A DNA stretch of 58,774 nt from Curvivirga aplysinae (GCF_009711445.1 NZ_SMMC01000211.1:1-58774), one strand, 5' to 3'; positions 28,138-38,953 are shown, counted from the stretch's first letter. Translations and numbers: made by a program. Notes: generated by a model not told the origin, from the sequence alone.

Positions 28138-28980
28138 TTATTCAGCAGGTTCCCAATAGGTCATCGCATCCAGTTTCTTTTGACGACGCTCTTCAACTGG
28201 GAGTTTCCAGTTATGGTCAAAAGTCGCAGATTCCCAAGTTCCATACATTGGATTAGCAAACATAAACCATTTCGTCCCCCACATATGTGCGAATTTTTCC
28301 ATAGCCGCTTCACGATCTGCCATAGACCCTTTTGCTGCATCTGTGAAATCACCAAAGTTATCGCCAAAATTCATAATCACACGATAATTATCCGCCACAT
28401 ATGCACGACGTGGACTTTTCTTGGAAGATTTCCATTCTTCCTTTTCGCCACGCAAGATCACTGTGTCTTCGCTTTCATCAATCGGATATCCCAACGCTTT
28501 TAGATTATTGCGTGTTGCTTCTTCCAAAGGTGCCTTACGGTTTGACACATAGAAGATTTTCACCCCACGGGATTCTGCCAGTTTGATAAAATCCAAAGAC
28601 CCTGGAATAGCGCCGGAAATTTCCGCATTTACAAAAGGCGCCCATGTTTTGGAACTGTAACTTTTACCTGCTTTGATCAACCATGCTTGATAGGCGGAAT
28701 TGTCCATCACAGTTTCATCTAAATCCAAAATAACCGCAGGTGGTTTGGAACTGAAATCACCTGTTTGTTCTTCTGGGACCGCGGTCCAGCTTTTATCTGC
28801 GATCGCCACATCCAGCATCAAGGATGCAAGTTTATAAGTGCCAATAGCATTTGCCTTATATTCAACAGATGTTTGCGTCCAAACTGTCGCATCCAGTAAA
28901 TCATTTTGTCCATGATCATCCGCCATCGCAGGTGAAAGTAATGTTGTGGATACCGCCAAAGTCGCCAATAACTTTTTCAT
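28138..28980 (-). CDS. Secreted class C acid phosphatase / 5'-nucleotidase, e(P4) family
   Basis: HAD-superfamily phosphomonoesterase, 280 aa, exported by a signal peptide (about 1-20, cleavage after AMA). The DDDD signature is complete: ILDLDETVMDNS (Asp86, Asp88) and a C-terminal GDNFGD (about 205-210). It lacks the lipobox of Haemophilus e(P4), so it is probably a soluble periplasmic enzyme. It would release phosphate from nucleotides. Monocistronic, with its own terminator. Confidence 0.9.
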   Translation of the reverse strand: MKKLLATLAVSTTLLSPAMADDHGQNDLLDATVWTQTSVEYKANAIGTYKLASLMLDVAIADKSWTAVPEEQTGDFSSKPPAVILDLDETVMDNSAYQAWLIKAGKSYSSKTWAPFVNAEISGAIPGSLDFIKLAESRGVKIFYVSNRKAPLEEATRNNLKALGYPIDESEDTVILRGEKEEWKSSKKSPRRAYVADNYRVIMNFGDNFGDFTDAAKGSMADREAAMEKFAHMWGTKWFMFANPMYGTWESATFDHNWKLPVEERRQKKLDAMTYWEPAE

Positions 28981-29158
28981 AATAGAACCCCGTTTTTTAT
29001 AAACTTTTTGAAAAGAAACAATTATGTTACACTTTTATGACAATATGCCTAGTGAAAAATACTTCCCCGATAATAACCACTAAAAAACAACATTCATTGC
29101 TATTAAAAATTAATAGAACCCCCTATAGTCACTTTCGACGAATAATCGGAGTAAATCT

Positions 29159-30352
29159 ATGCCTTCTAATAACACAAGATTAAAAGTGCTTTTCGCAGGC
29201 ATTTGTAGCCTTGTGTTACTCATGGCCATAGCCCGATTTTCATACACCTCCCTCCTTCCTGTTATGCTGGAACAAACCAGCCTTGACCATGCTTGGGGCG
29301 GATGGCTCGCAACTTTGAATTATATCGGCTATATGGCAGGTGCGCTGATCGCAGCCTCGATCAGTAATTTACGTCTCAAAGACACTCTCTATCGTTGGGG
29401 TCTCATTTTGGCAATTTTAACCACCGCCGGTATGGGGTTGGCAGATAATATATGGCTTTGGACTGCATTACGCGTTATTTCCGGCCTTACCAGCGCGGCA
29501 GGATTACTACTAGCCTCTGGCTTGATCTTGAACTGGCTTTTACGTCATGGATTTCGCGGGGAGTTGGGCATCCATTTTAGTGGCATTGGCATCGGGATCG
29601 CCCTTCTGTCAATCGTTGCAGAAATTTATCTATTACCTCTTGCTTGGCAGGATCAATGGTATTGGCTGGGTGCAGCTGGCCTTATCCTGATCATCCCTGC
29701 TTGGCTTTGGATGCCAAGACCACCCAAAGTTATGCCTTTAGATCACCAAAAGAAATTACGTGATAATCCACCCGGCAAACAATTCATTCAAATCCTGACG
29801 GTTGCTTATTTCTGTGCCGGGATTGGTTATGTAGTTAGTGCCACATTTATTGTTTCCATCATCAATGATTTACCGGGACTGGAAGGACAAGGGGCATGGG
29901 CCTTTGCCTTAATCGGTTTAGGGGCAGCGCCTGCCTGTATCCTTTGGGATTATATTTCCAGAAGCATTGGCCATGTGGGCGCAATGCTCATCGCTTATCT
30001 AATACAAGTGCCATCTATCATCCTGCCAGCCCTTATTGTGACTGTGCCCAGCGCCCTGATTTCCGCATTTCTATTCGGATTTTCGTTCTTGGGGATTGTA
30101 TGTATCGTCCTGACTATGGGTGGGCTTTATTATCCATCTAAACCTGCCAAGATGATGGGGAAAATGACCCTATCTTATGGCTTGGCGCAGATAATCGGGC
30201 CTGCAATTATAGGCTATTTTGCAACCAGCTATGGCAGTTACGACTTTGGCCTCTACATAGCAGCAGGGGCGATGATCTTTGGTAGTATATTGATTATCTG
30301 GCTAAAACTAATCGAAAAGAAAAATTTCAAAGCCGTTTTAGCAGAATTATAG
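29159..30352 (+). CDS. YbfB/YjiJ-family MFS transporter
   Basis: Major facilitator superfamily protein, 397 aa, twelve predicted helices. The N-terminus (LVLLMAIARFSYTSLLPVM) and GWLATLNYIGYMAGAL fit the YbfB/YjiJ subfamily, whose substrates are largely unknown. It converges with the nitrile hydratase accessory gene, overlapping its end by 6 bases. No regulator is adjacent. Confidence 0.86.
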   Translation: MPSNNTRLKVLFAGICSLVLLMAIARFSYTSLLPVMLEQTSLDHAWGGWLATLNYIGYMAGALIAASISNLRLKDTLYRWGLILAILTTAGMGLADNIWLWTALRVISGLTSAAGLLLASGLILNWLLRHGFRGELGIHFSGIGIGIALLSIVAEIYLLPLAWQDQWYWLGAAGLILIIPAWLWMPRPPKVMPLDHQKKLRDNPPGKQFIQILTVAYFCAGIGYVVSATFIVSIINDLPGLEGQGAWAFALIGLGAAPACILWDYISRSIGHVGAMLIAYLIQVPSIILPALIVTVPSALISAFLFGFSFLGIVCIVLTMGGLYYPSKPAKMMGKMTLSYGLAQIIGPAIIGYFATSYGSYDFGLYIAAGAMIFGSILIIWLKLIEKKNFKAVLAEL

Positions 30353-30703
30353 AAGAACGGGTTCCCCATGAGGCGTATCTATATACGCTTGTCGCCATTG
30401 TTCTTTACGCAACTGCATATCCCCCAAAGACACCATCTTCTTGGCGGCCACCATTTCTTCCAGACAATTGATCCAGTGAAGATAATAAGTATCACCTAAG
30501 TCAGGGTCCCCTGCCGCTTGGGCTTTTTTAATTTGCTGGCTGAATTCTTCAACCCATTCCTGCCATGTGAAATAGCCGTCCTCGCAAAGCTTAACTGCCA
30601 TAGCAAAGGCCTGTGCCTGCCAGGGTTCTGAAAAAACTGGCCCCTCTTCATCCTTTGGTAAAAGCGGCATATTCAGACAGATATTTTGTTGTGCTTCGCT
30701 CAT
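30347..30703 (-). CDS. Nitrile hydratase accessory (activator) protein
   Basis: 118-aa protein resembling the N-terminal part of nitrile hydratase beta subunits, as P14K/NhlE-type activators do. These escort cobalt-loaded alpha subunit and drive metallation by subunit exchange. Diagnostic segments are FSEPWQAQAFAMAVKL (about 23-38), FTWQEWVEEFSQQI and YYLHWINCLEEMV. The ATG at 30703 shares one base with the nthB stop (TGATG), so it is translationally coupled as the third gene of the operon. Confidence 0.88.
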   Translation of the reverse strand: MSEAQQNICLNMPLLPKDEEGPVFSEPWQAQAFAMAVKLCEDGYFTWQEWVEEFSQQIKKAQAAGDPDLGDTYYLHWINCLEEMVAAKKMVSLGDMQLRKEQWRQAYIDTPHGEPVLL

Positions 30704-31365
30704 CACATTTTCTCCAAATAAGGCCGCCAAAGATCCACATGTATCTCCACATCCCCGTCGGGACCCCAGATATCCTTGCCATCAAATTTCACATTATAAA
30801 GATGATCGGCCACCTTATTGCCCTTAGAATTTTCATCAGGATAGATAAAGGAACCGAAATATTCGACAATCTCTCCCACATGACCGCGTACATATCGTGG
30901 GGCACGCGTGTGACCCGTCGGGTTCATCATCTTAACTCTAACCCTATCGCCAATTTGGAAGGTTTGAGATTGATCGGTGGGGAAGTCACAAGGGCCACCC
31001 TTATCCAATATGGCTGCGACTTGATCAGGTCCAACACGTTTATCCTGAATATCTTGAGGCACAGGTTGTTGCATCTTACCAGTCTCTATTTCTTCCTGTG
31101 TCGCAAGACCTGTTTCGACCAGTAACTTTTCCACGCCTGCCATCCAGTTTTCGTAATAGCTATTGGACAGGTAATCTATTGGATGTTGTCTTTCTCTGGC
31201 ATGACGGGAAATATCAATATTCCATTGCCCTAAAAAGCCGGTCGTTAAAGTAAGACCTAATGCGCGCTTTTCCCATTCTGCATGGAATAGCGGCTCTTCC
31301 TTTTCGGCTTCGGGATTGATGGGGCCAAGCCCATGCATTCCACCTAAATCATGTGGGCCATTCAT
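30703..31365 (-). CDS. nthB: Nitrile hydratase subunit beta
   Basis: 220-aa beta subunit of the alpha-beta nitrile hydratase, which hydrates nitriles to amides. It begins MNGPHDLGGMHGLGPI, the hallmark of the beta N-terminus, and ends with the SH3-like barrel (GDRVRVKMMNPTGHTRAPRY at about 140-159, then HLYNVKF). It lies one base after the alpha gene stop and overlaps the activator gene. No amidase gene is in the window to use the amide product. Confidence 0.95.
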   Translation of the reverse strand: MNGPHDLGGMHGLGPINPEAEKEEPLFHAEWEKRALGLTLTTGFLGQWNIDISRHARERQHPIDYLSNSYYENWMAGVEKLLVETGLATQEEIETGKMQQPVPQDIQDKRVGPDQVAAILDKGGPCDFPTDQSQTFQIGDRVRVKMMNPTGHTRAPRYVRGHVGEIVEYFGSFIYPDENSKGNKVADHLYNVKFDGKDIWGPDGDVEIHVDLWRPYLEKM

Positions 31366-31366
31366 C

Positions 31367-31999
31367 TTATACTTCCCCCGGATTTAAAGCTTCTTCCACA
31401 CCGATCATGCTATTACGGGAAACCAGTTCTTCTAATTGCTCCTCGGTCCAACCATCTGTTCCTTCTGGACGTTGAGGCATTACCAGAAAACGCATCTCGG
31501 ATGTGGAATCCCAAACCTTGATTTTCTTACCTGCAGGTAATTCTGTACCAAATTCTGCCAAGACAGATTTCGGATCAGACACCACACGCGCCCGATATGG
31601 GGCCGATTTATACCAAACAGGTGGCAAACCAAGCACAGTCCAAGGGTAACAGGAACATAAAGTACAAACGACGACATTATGTATATCATCTGTATTCTCT
31701 ACGATTTTCATATGTTCACCCTGACGACCTGTATAACCAAGTGACGCAATCGCAGCTGTGGCATCATCCAATAGCCAGTCTTTAAATTCAGCATCAGTCC
31801 AAGCCTTGGCAATCACCTTAGCCCCATTTCGCGGCCCCACTTTTGTTTCATAAATTTCAACAATCTCATCAATGGCCGCCGGATCAACCAAACCTTTTTC
31901 AACCAAAAGGCTTTCTAATGCTTTGACCCTAAGTGCTGGGTCTTTTGGTGGTTCCGTATGGTCATGTCCATGATGATGTTTATGTTCTTTTTGCCCCAT
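31367..31999 (-). CDS. nthA: Nitrile hydratase subunit alpha, cobalt type
   Basis: 210-aa catalytic subunit. The metal-binding claw is [10 protein letters not shown] at about 110-119; Thr in CTLCSC marks the cobalt type (iron enzymes have Ser). Two of these cysteines are post-translationally oxidised in the family. The N-terminus is His-rich ([11 protein letters not shown] within residues 4-14), beyond the usual family start, and could bind metal. First gene of the alpha-beta-activator operon; GGTGAG precedes the ATG. Divergent from a diguanylate cyclase. Confidence 0.96.
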   Translation of the reverse strand: MGQKEHKHHHGHDHTEPPKDPALRVKALESLLVEKGLVDPAAIDEIVEIYETKVGPRNGAKVIAKAWTDAEFKDWLLDDATAAIASLGYTGRQGEHMKIVENTDDIHNVVVCTLCSCYPWTVLGLPPVWYKSAPYRARVVSDPKSVLAEFGTELPAGKKIKVWDSTSEMRFLVMPQRPEGTDGWTEEQLEELVSRNSMIGVEEALNPGEV

Positions 32000-32124
32000 G
32001 CCCGCTCACCTTATGTTAAATTTTTCATTATAATTAAGATAATTACGTTTTTTTTGTTTCTTAATTTAAACATCTATCCAATAATATAGGAATAAAATAA
32101 ACAGGATCAATTTGAACAAGTCAT

Positions 32125-33708
32125 ATGACGGAACAGCAAGAGATAAAAAAACCAATCAAATTCAAGATCAGTATTCTGATCGCCGTCATGCTTTTGATTG
32201 TTACTTCTATCTCAGCAGTGAGTTCCTATATTTTTTTCTGGGAAGAATTTCAAAAACTTGAAAAGCAAGATGCAGACCTGAACCGGGATCGCATCCGTAT
32301 TGGTTTCTTTGATAAACTGGAAACCCTTCACCTATCCGCGCTTCATTTATCTTCCGCAAATGACACTTATAGCTTTGTGAAAGGCATGTTTGATTGGCAA
32401 CATGACTCCTACATTAAGTCTTATCTGACCAAGGCCACCTTCTGGAACAATAATATCGATGTCATGATCTTTATGAATTTGGAAGAAGAAGCCGTTTGGG
32501 CCAAAGAATTTAACTCAGATACGGGTATGACACATCCTGTGAATGAAGATATTCTTTCCTTCTATAAAAGTTTCAAACCTTTTAGTAAGGCCGGCAAATA
32601 TGGCTTATACGTAAAGGAAAGTCGTGTTTTCATGGCCTCAACACGTCCCATATTCAAAAGTAATAGTTCAGGGGAACGTATCGGTTATTTGACAGTAATG
32701 CGCGCCGTCGATACAGAATTTATAAATGCTTTCAACGTGGAATTTGGATCAAAAGTCACCGTGAAGGTTATTCCAAAAAATGTGCCCACCCTAAAAAATT
32801 TGCACCCAAAAGATGGTTGGGGACAATTTACTGAAACAGATGAACGCGTGAGTTTCTTTAATATCAGCAGTCTTAATAGTGACTATATCGTCAATATTAA
32901 TGTCTATTCCGAAAGAGATATAACACGCAAAGCACAATTAGCGGTTCTATGGAATGCGGCTGTAATCCTTGCTGGCATGGCACTGGTTTTCTTTGGTCTA
33001 TTAAAAAGTCTGGATTTTATAGTTGTGACAAGATTGAAAGCCATGGCAAAAACCATACTGAATATCGGGCAGGACGAAAATCATAGAATTAGATTAAATG
33101 ATGATGGTCAAGACGAAGTCAGTCTAATTGCCCATGAAGTGAACAAGATGCAAGATCGTATCCTTGAGCTCGCTTTAAATGACCACCTGACAAACTTGCC
33201 AAATCGCCGCCTATTTGAGGATCGCATGGCTTCTGCCTTGGAACGCGGGCGTCGGGAAAACACACATATCGCCCTTCTTTTTCTTGATCTGAATGGTTTT
33301 AAAACTGTGAATGACACTATGGGGCATCAAGCGGGGGATGAACTACTGGTTCGTGTGGCAAGACGATTGAAATCTATCACTCGTGCAACAGATAGTCTGG
33401 CCCGCCTTGGCGGCGATGAGTTTGGTTTAATTATGGAACTAAGTCCAGATGAAGATTTACAGGCCGTTGATGCTGTTTGTGAAAAAATCGTCACTACGCT
33501 TGAACGTCCCTTCCTCATTCAAGACAAGCCGATAAATATCTCAACGTCGATTGGCATTTCCATTTATCCAGATCATGCCGAAGATGCGACCACCATGATC
33601 CGATATGCAGATATTGCCATGTATGCCTCAAAAGCCCTGAAAAACACTAAAGATCCAGATAAAAAGCCTTGGTGCTATTTTACGTCGGAAATGGAAATGA
33701 AAGACTAA
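32125..33708 (+). CDS. Membrane-bound diguanylate cyclase (sensor-HAMP-GGDEF)
   Basis: 527-aa protein that makes cyclic di-GMP. Membrane helices at about 15-36 and 272-294 flank a periplasmic CHASE4-like sensor domain; a HAMP-like linker (about 295-350) leads to the GGDEF domain (about 355-515). The active site is intact, G429-G430-D431-E432-F433, and the inhibitory site RATD (420-423) sits five residues upstream, so product feedback is expected. No EAL domain. Signal unknown. Divergent from nthA. Confidence 0.93.
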   Translation: MTEQQEIKKPIKFKISILIAVMLLIVTSISAVSSYIFFWEEFQKLEKQDADLNRDRIRIGFFDKLETLHLSALHLSSANDTYSFVKGMFDWQHDSYIKSYLTKATFWNNNIDVMIFMNLEEEAVWAKEFNSDTGMTHPVNEDILSFYKSFKPFSKAGKYGLYVKESRVFMASTRPIFKSNSSGERIGYLTVMRAVDTEFINAFNVEFGSKVTVKVIPKNVPTLKNLHPKDGWGQFTETDERVSFFNISSLNSDYIVNINVYSERDITRKAQLAVLWNAAVILAGMALVFFGLLKSLDFIVVTRLKAMAKTILNIGQDENHRIRLNDDGQDEVSLIAHEVNKMQDRILELALNDHLTNLPNRRLFEDRMASALERGRRENTHIALLFLDLNGFKTVNDTMGHQAGDELLVRVARRLKSITRATDSLARLGGDEFGLIMELSPDEDLQAVDAVCEKIVTTLERPFLIQDKPINISTSIGISIYPDHAEDATTMIRYADIAMYASKALKNTKDPDKKPWCYFTSEMEMKD

Positions 33709-33853
33709 ATTATCTATCAAGATTACGATCTTACGTTTAGCTATATCAATCCGGTTGGTTGATTTTCCAAAAACTCTAGAGGCTGAAATACTGGAAAATC
33801 TCGTATTTGAGATAAAAAACTTCAAAAAATTGGCGGTTTTTGGCCTTCAAATA

Positions 33854-33882
33854 CTTGCATGAACCGATTTTCCTTCCTATAT
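33854..33882 (+). promoter_or_regulatory. RpoH (sigma-32)-type promoter of dnaK
   Basis: CTTGCA (33854-33859), 16 bases, then CCTATAT (33876-33882) agrees with the alphaproteobacterial RpoH consensus (CTTG...CYTATNT) and lies about 100 bases before dnaK. Confidence 0.6.
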
Positions 33883-33981
33883 ACCCATCGAACAAAAACA
33901 TACATGTACAACAAGGGACTTCCGAGTTGGGTGCCGATGGTTCGGGCCTGTATGTGAAGTCTGCTGCAAAGTGAGGATTAC

Positions 33982-35907
33982 ATGAGCAAAGTAATTGGTA
34001 TCGACTTAGGTACAACAAACTCCTGTCTGTCTGTAATGGACGGCGGTTCTGCAAAAGTTATCGAAAATGCTGAAGGTGCACGCACAACACCATCCATGAT
34101 CGCATTCGCCGAAGATGGCGAGCGTCTTGTTGGTCACGCTGCGAAACGTCAGGCAGTAACAAACCCGGATAACACATTATATGCTATTAAGCGTTTAGTT
34201 GGTCGTCGCTTCGAAGATCCAGAAGTAGAAAAAGATCGCAAAAATGCTCCTTTCAAAATCATTAAAGCTGACAATGGCGATGCATGGGTAGAAGCACGCG
34301 GCGACAAATACGCCCCTTCTCAAATTTCCGCTATGGTTCTGCAAAAAATGAAAGAGACAGCAGAATCTTATTTGGGTGAAGAAGTTTCACAAGCAGTGAT
34401 CACAGTTCCTGCTTATTTTAATGACAGCCAACGCCAAGCAACAAAAGATGCTGGTAAAATCGCTGGTCTTGAAGTTCTGCGTATCATCAACGAACCAACA
34501 GCTGCGGCTTTGGCTTACGGCCTAGAGAAAAAAGGTTCCGGCATCATTGCAGTTTATGACTTGGGTGGTGGTACATTTGACGTATCCATCCTTGAAATCG
34601 GCGATGGCGTATTTGAAGTAAAAGCAACCAATGGTGACACATTCCTTGGTGGTGAAGATTTCGACCAAGCAATCATCGATTACTTGGCAGATGAATTCAA
34701 AAAAGAAAACGGTGTTGATCTTCGTGAAGACCGCATGGCATTACAACGTTTGAAAGAAGCAGCTGAGAAAGCAAAGATTGAACTTTCTTCTGCAACACAA
34801 ACAGATGTGAATCTTCCATTCATCACAGCTGATGCTTCTGGTCCAAAACATTTAAACATCAAGATGACACGCGCGAAGCTTGAGTCTCTTGTTGCTGATC
34901 TTGTGAAACGCACAATCGAACCATGTAAAGCAGCCTTGAAAGACGCTGGCCTGAAGGCTTCTGAAGTTGATGAAGTGATCATGGTTGGTGGTATGACACG
35001 TATGCCAAAAGTTGGTGAAATTGTTGAAGAATTCTTCGGCAAAGAAGCACATCGTGGCGTTAACCCTGACGAAGTAGTTGCAATTGGTGCTGCTATTCAG
35101 GGCGGTGTGTTACAAGGCGACGTAAAAGACGTATTGTTGTTGGATGTCACACCATTATCTTTGGGTATCGAAACATTAGGCGGCGTATTCACACGCTTGA
35201 TCGATCGCAACACAACAATCCCGACCAAGAAATCCCAAGTCTTCTCTACAGCTGAAGACAACCAATCCGCTGTTACAATCCGCGTCTTCCAAGGTGAACG
35301 TGAAATGGCAGCTGACAACAAAATCTTGGGTCAATTCGACTTGGTTGGATTACCACCTGCACCACGCGGTGTGCCACAAATTGAAGTAACATTCGATATT
35401 GATGCCAACGGTATCGTGCATGTATCTGCGAAAGATAAAGGCACAGGCAAAGAACAACAAATTAAGATCCAGGCTTCTGGTGGTTTGAACGATGATGAAA
35501 TCGATCAAATGGTTAAAGACGCTGAAGCAAATGCGGATAGCGATAAGAAGCTTAAAGAAGTTGTCGAAGCACGTAACCAAGCTGACGGTCTTGTTCACAG
35601 CACAGAAAACGCGCTAAAAGAACATGGCGACGCTGTTTCTGAAGAAGAGAAATCTGCGATTGAAGCTGATATTGCTAAATTGAAAGAAGCAATGGAAGGT
35701 GATGAGCCAGAAGCAATTAAAACAGCAACAGAAACCCTGATGCAATCTTCCATGAAACTTGGCGAAGCAATGTATAAAGCATCCCAAGGGGAAGCTGGTG
35801 CTGAAGGCGGTGCAGAGGCAGGCGCTTCTGACGATGCAGCGGCTGATGAAAATGTTGTTGATGCTGACTTCGAAGAAGTTGACGACAACAAAAAAGACAA
35901 ATCCTAA
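33982..35907 (+). CDS. dnaK: Molecular chaperone DnaK (Hsp70)
   Basis: ATP-dependent chaperone, 641 aa. Phosphate-1 loop [11 protein letters not shown] (about 5-15), phosphate-2 [11 protein letters not shown] (about 193-203), the substrate-binding domain with [13 protein letters not shown] (about 391-403) and an acidic C-terminus ending [11 protein letters not shown]. The start follows GTGAGGATTAC. Codon use is noticeably more biased to highly expressed codons than that of neighbours. Upstream is a heat-shock promoter, downstream is dnaJ. Confidence 0.99.
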   Translation: MSKVIGIDLGTTNSCLSVMDGGSAKVIENAEGARTTPSMIAFAEDGERLVGHAAKRQAVTNPDNTLYAIKRLVGRRFEDPEVEKDRKNAPFKIIKADNGDAWVEARGDKYAPSQISAMVLQKMKETAESYLGEEVSQAVITVPAYFNDSQRQATKDAGKIAGLEVLRIINEPTAAALAYGLEKKGSGIIAVYDLGGGTFDVSILEIGDGVFEVKATNGDTFLGGEDFDQAIIDYLADEFKKENGVDLREDRMALQRLKEAAEKAKIELSSATQTDVNLPFITADASGPKHLNIKMTRAKLESLVADLVKRTIEPCKAALKDAGLKASEVDEVIMVGGMTRMPKVGEIVEEFFGKEAHRGVNPDEVVAIGAAIQGGVLQGDVKDVLLLDVTPLSLGIETLGGVFTRLIDRNTTIPTKKSQVFSTAEDNQSAVTIRVFQGEREMAADNKILGQFDLVGLPPAPRGVPQIEVTFDIDANGIVHVSAKDKGTGKEQQIKIQASGGLNDDEIDQMVKDAEANADSDKKLKEVVEARNQADGLVHSTENALKEHGDAVSEEEKSAIEADIAKLKEAMEGDEPEAIKTATETLMQSSMKLGEAMYKASQGEAGAEGGAEAGASDDAAADENVVDADFEEVDDNKKDKS

Positions 35908-35942
35908 GCCTCACGCTTTATGGATCTAGGATGACGGATATG

Positions 35943-35984
35943 GGCCGGATGCAGGATAACTCTAATTTCCAGCACCCGGCCTTT
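35943..35984 (+). terminator. Imperfect hairpin between dnaK and dnaJ
   Basis: GGCCGG-A-TGC pairs with GCA-C-CCGGCC, followed by TTT. A partial terminator or RNA-stability element that lowers dnaJ relative to dnaK is likely; it is not followed by a long U-tract. Confidence 0.5.
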
Positions 35985-36028
35985 CCGCATCGACGTTCGA
36001 ATTAAATTTAGATTCTGGAATTTAAGCC

Positions 36029-37180
36029 ATGAGCAAGCAGGATTATTATGAAACACTTGGTGTTGACCGCGGCGCAGACGCGGCCTCACTGAAATCTGCC
36101 TATCGTAAAATGGCGATGAAATATCATCCAGACCGCAATCCGGATGACAAAGAAGCCGAAGCAAAGTTCAAAGAAGTGAACGAAGCTTATGAAATCCTGA
36201 AGGATGATCAAAAACGTTCTGCCTATGATCAATATGGTCATGCTGCTTTTGAACAAGGTGGCGGTTTTGGTGGTGGCGGCTTCGGTGGTGGCGCCGGCTT
36301 TGGTGGCTTCACTGATATCTTCGAAGAAATGTTTGGTGATTTCATGGGTGGTGGTGGCCGTCGTGGCGGCGGACAACAAAACTTCCGTGGGTCCGACTTA
36401 CGCTACAATCTTGAAATCAGTTTAGAAGATGCCTATCACGGCCGTACGATTGAGATTAACGTACCAACATCAGTGGAATGTGAAAGCTGTGACGGAAGCG
36501 GTGGTGAAGATGGGGCACAACCTAAAACCTGTGGCACATGTCATGGTCATGGTAAAGTACGTGCGCAACAAGGTTTCTTCACAGTAGAGCGCACTTGTCC
36601 CACCTGTAATGGTCAAGGCAGCGTTATCGACAAACCTTGTAAAGTCTGCCATGGAAGTGGTCGCCAACAGAAAGAGAAAAACCTTTCTGTGAATATCCCT
36701 CAAGGGGTGGATGAAGGCACACGCATTCGTTTAAGTGGTGAAGGTGAAGCAGGGCTTCGTGGCGCACCATCTGGGGATTTGTATATCTTCTTAAACATCG
36801 CCCCGCATCGTATCTTCCAACGTGAAGATGCGCATATCTTCTGTGAAGTACCAATTTCAATGGCAGATGCGACTTTAGGTGCCGAAATTGAAGTGCCGAC
36901 CATTGATGGCGGTCGTGCCAAAGTGAAAATTCCGGCTGGCACGCAAACAGGTCAACAATTCCGTTTACGTGGTAAAGGGATGAGTATTCTTCGCTCCCAA
37001 AATCGTGGTGATATGTATATCGAAGCGAAAGTTGAAACCCCACAAAACCTGACCAAGCGTCAGAAAGAATTGCTAGAAGAATTCCGTAAGGAAAGTGGCG
37101 GTTCTAACAAACAGCATCAACCTGAAACGGATGGTTTCTTCTCTAAAGTAAAAGAATTCTGGGACGATTTAACAGAATAA
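36029..37180 (+). CDS. dnaJ: Co-chaperone DnaJ
   Basis: Type I Hsp40, 383 aa, stimulates DnaK ATPase and delivers substrates. The J domain has HPD at 33-35; a Gly/Phe-rich linker (about 76-110) is followed by four CxxCxGxG zinc repeats ([32 protein letters not shown]) and two C-terminal beta domains. It follows dnaK by 121 bases, in the usual operon, and ends at a strong terminator. Confidence 0.98.
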   Translation: MSKQDYYETLGVDRGADAASLKSAYRKMAMKYHPDRNPDDKEAEAKFKEVNEAYEILKDDQKRSAYDQYGHAAFEQGGGFGGGGFGGGAGFGGFTDIFEEMFGDFMGGGGRRGGGQQNFRGSDLRYNLEISLEDAYHGRTIEINVPTSVECESCDGSGGEDGAQPKTCGTCHGHGKVRAQQGFFTVERTCPTCNGQGSVIDKPCKVCHGSGRQQKEKNLSVNIPQGVDEGTRIRLSGEGEAGLRGAPSGDLYIFLNIAPHRIFQREDAHIFCEVPISMADATLGAEIEVPTIDGGRAKVKIPAGTQTGQQFRLRGKGMSILRSQNRGDMYIEAKVETPQNLTKRQKELLEEFRKESGGSNKQHQPETDGFFSKVKEFWDDLTE

Positions 37181-37197
37181 TCCTAGATTTTAATTAC

Positions 37198-37236
37198 AAA
37201 AAAAGCGTTTGCTGTGATGGTGAGCGCTTTTTTTTT
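37198..37236 (+). terminator. Intrinsic terminator after dnaJ
   Basis: AAAAAAAGCG (37198-37207) pairs with CGCTTTTTTT (37225-37234), continuing into a T-run. It closes the dnaK-dnaJ operon. Confidence 0.85.
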
Positions 37237-37289
37237 GATCTATGTCTGTTAATCAAGAGCTAGCTTTCATCAAAGAGAGATGAATTTTA

Positions 37290-38156
37290 ATGCTAGAATT
37301 AATGACACAGATAGGTCTTCAAAGCCTAGAAACAATCTGGATAGCATTTTCCAGTATGTTCTGGCCTGCATGTTTTTTCTTTTTGCTAGCGCTAATCCTG
37401 AAACAGGGGAAATTACTCTCTGACATTCAAAAAGCAGCGAAAGAAACGTCCCTTAATCTGCAATTAATTTTATTCAATGCGGTCATAGTTGCACCAATCA
37501 TCGCCTTTTCATTAGAAGGTTTTGAATTTTTCTTCAGACATCAACAATATGCTATTCTTACTCGTGACCATTGGATGAACCTACCGATACCCATCATCAT
37601 ATTTTTTACGATCTTCATAGGCGATTTTGTTGGATATTGGCGTCATCGTCTTGAACATACCATTCCTTTATGGCCCTCCCATGCCGTTCATCATTCTGAC
37701 ACCCAAATGACATGGTTAACATTGGAACGATTTCACCCTATAAATCGACTAACGACCTTTTTAATTGATACTGGTATATTGTTATTTTTAGGCATTCCAC
37801 CTTTCGCCATCATCATAAATAATATGGTTCGCCATTATTATGGTTATTTTATCCATGCGGATTTACCTTGGACTTATGGCAATATATTGGGAAAAATATT
37901 CGTTTCACCTACCATGCACCGTTGGCACCATTCGGCCGATCCTAAATATTTCCAATGTAATTTTGCAACAATCTTCGCCATTTTTGATTGGGCATTTGGA
38001 ACTTACAAACTACCAGGACCATGCAACAGCCCACTAGGAATAGCAGATAAAATTCCAACAAGGTTAAGTAACCAAATTTTATATGCTTTTAAACCTTCCT
38101 CTTATTCTAAACTTATTCGATACCGATTTAAAAAATTGCAAAGCCCCAAATTTTAA
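37290..38156 (+). CDS. Sterol desaturase / fatty-acid hydroxylase family protein
   Basis: Membrane-bound di-iron oxygenase, 288 aa. The eight-histidine pattern is present: HRLEH (about 119-123), HAVHH (about 132-136) and HRWHH (about 211-215). Hydrophobic segments at about 16-36, 55-76, 96-115 and 168-190. Substrate (lipid, sterol-like or carotenoid) cannot be told. It is a single gene between the dnaJ terminator and a methyltransferase gene. Confidence 0.88.
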   Translation: MLELMTQIGLQSLETIWIAFSSMFWPACFFFLLALILKQGKLLSDIQKAAKETSLNLQLILFNAVIVAPIIAFSLEGFEFFFRHQQYAILTRDHWMNLPIPIIIFFTIFIGDFVGYWRHRLEHTIPLWPSHAVHHSDTQMTWLTLERFHPINRLTTFLIDTGILLFLGIPPFAIIINNMVRHYYGYFIHADLPWTYGNILGKIFVSPTMHRWHHSADPKYFQCNFATIFAIFDWAFGTYKLPGPCNSPLGIADKIPTRLSNQILYAFKPSSYSKLIRYRFKKLQSPKF

Positions 38157-38224
38157 GTGCTACTTATTGAAGCCCACGCAAATCATGTTAGTCTCCGACA
38201 GTTTAACAAGATATCGGTTGATCT

Positions 38225-38953
38225 ATGATAGTTTTTCCAAATGAACGTGAATCCTTTTTAGAACTTATTCCCAAGGAAGGCATTGGTTGTGAAATTGGTG
38301 TTGCTGAATGTGTTTTCTCCCAACATCTATTAGAGAAAACACACCCCAGAAAACTTCACCTTATTGATCCTTGGGTGTATCAAGAAAGAGAGGACTATCA
38401 AGCTGATCTCAACAATGTCAGCAATGATGAAGGCGAAAAGCGATATCAAGCCGCTTGCAGCCAGTTTAAACATCAAGTGGATACAGGACAGATCGAAATC
38501 CATCGTAAATTTTCTTATGATGCTGTCTCACAATTTCCAGATAACTATTTCGACTGGATCTATGTGGATGCAGTACACTCCTATGAAGGGGCAAAGAAAG
38601 ATCTTGAGGATTATCTACCAAAACTCAAAGATGACGGTATTTTGATGGGGCATGATTATGCAAATCATATTGCAGCTCAAGAAATGGGGTTTGGTGTCGT
38701 AGAAGCCGTTGATGATTTTTGTCTTGAAAATAATATGAATTTTGTTGTTTTAACTTATGATGCCTTTCCGAGCTTCGTGTTAACGAAATCCGACAACAAA
38801 AAAGTCACAGAATATTTAACACTTTTGACGAAGTTTAATTTTCCAGAAGCCATTGAAATTGTGGATTATCCAAAACATAACAAACTGCAAATGGACATAT
38901 TGGATTTTAAGACCGAGAAACGATTATCCTATAAATTCTTACATCGTGAATAG
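38225..38953 (+). CDS. Class I SAM-dependent methyltransferase (Methyltransf_24-like)
   Basis: 242-aa protein. The SAM-binding glycine motif is GCEIGVAECVFSQHL (about 19-33), the acidic end of beta-2 is HLIDPW, and DWIYVDAVHSYEGAKKDLE (about 113-131) is the typical motif of this branch, often found with glycan or secondary metabolite genes. Substrate unknown. It is 68 bases after the hydroxylase gene and may be in the same transcript. Confidence 0.82.
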   Translation: MIVFPNERESFLELIPKEGIGCEIGVAECVFSQHLLEKTHPRKLHLIDPWVYQEREDYQADLNNVSNDEGEKRYQAACSQFKHQVDTGQIEIHRKFSYDAVSQFPDNYFDWIYVDAVHSYEGAKKDLEDYLPKLKDDGILMGHDYANHIAAQEMGFGVVEAVDDFCLENNMNFVVLTYDAFPSFVLTKSDNKKVTEYLTLLTKFNFPEAIEIVDYPKHNKLQMDILDFKTEKRLSYKFLHRE

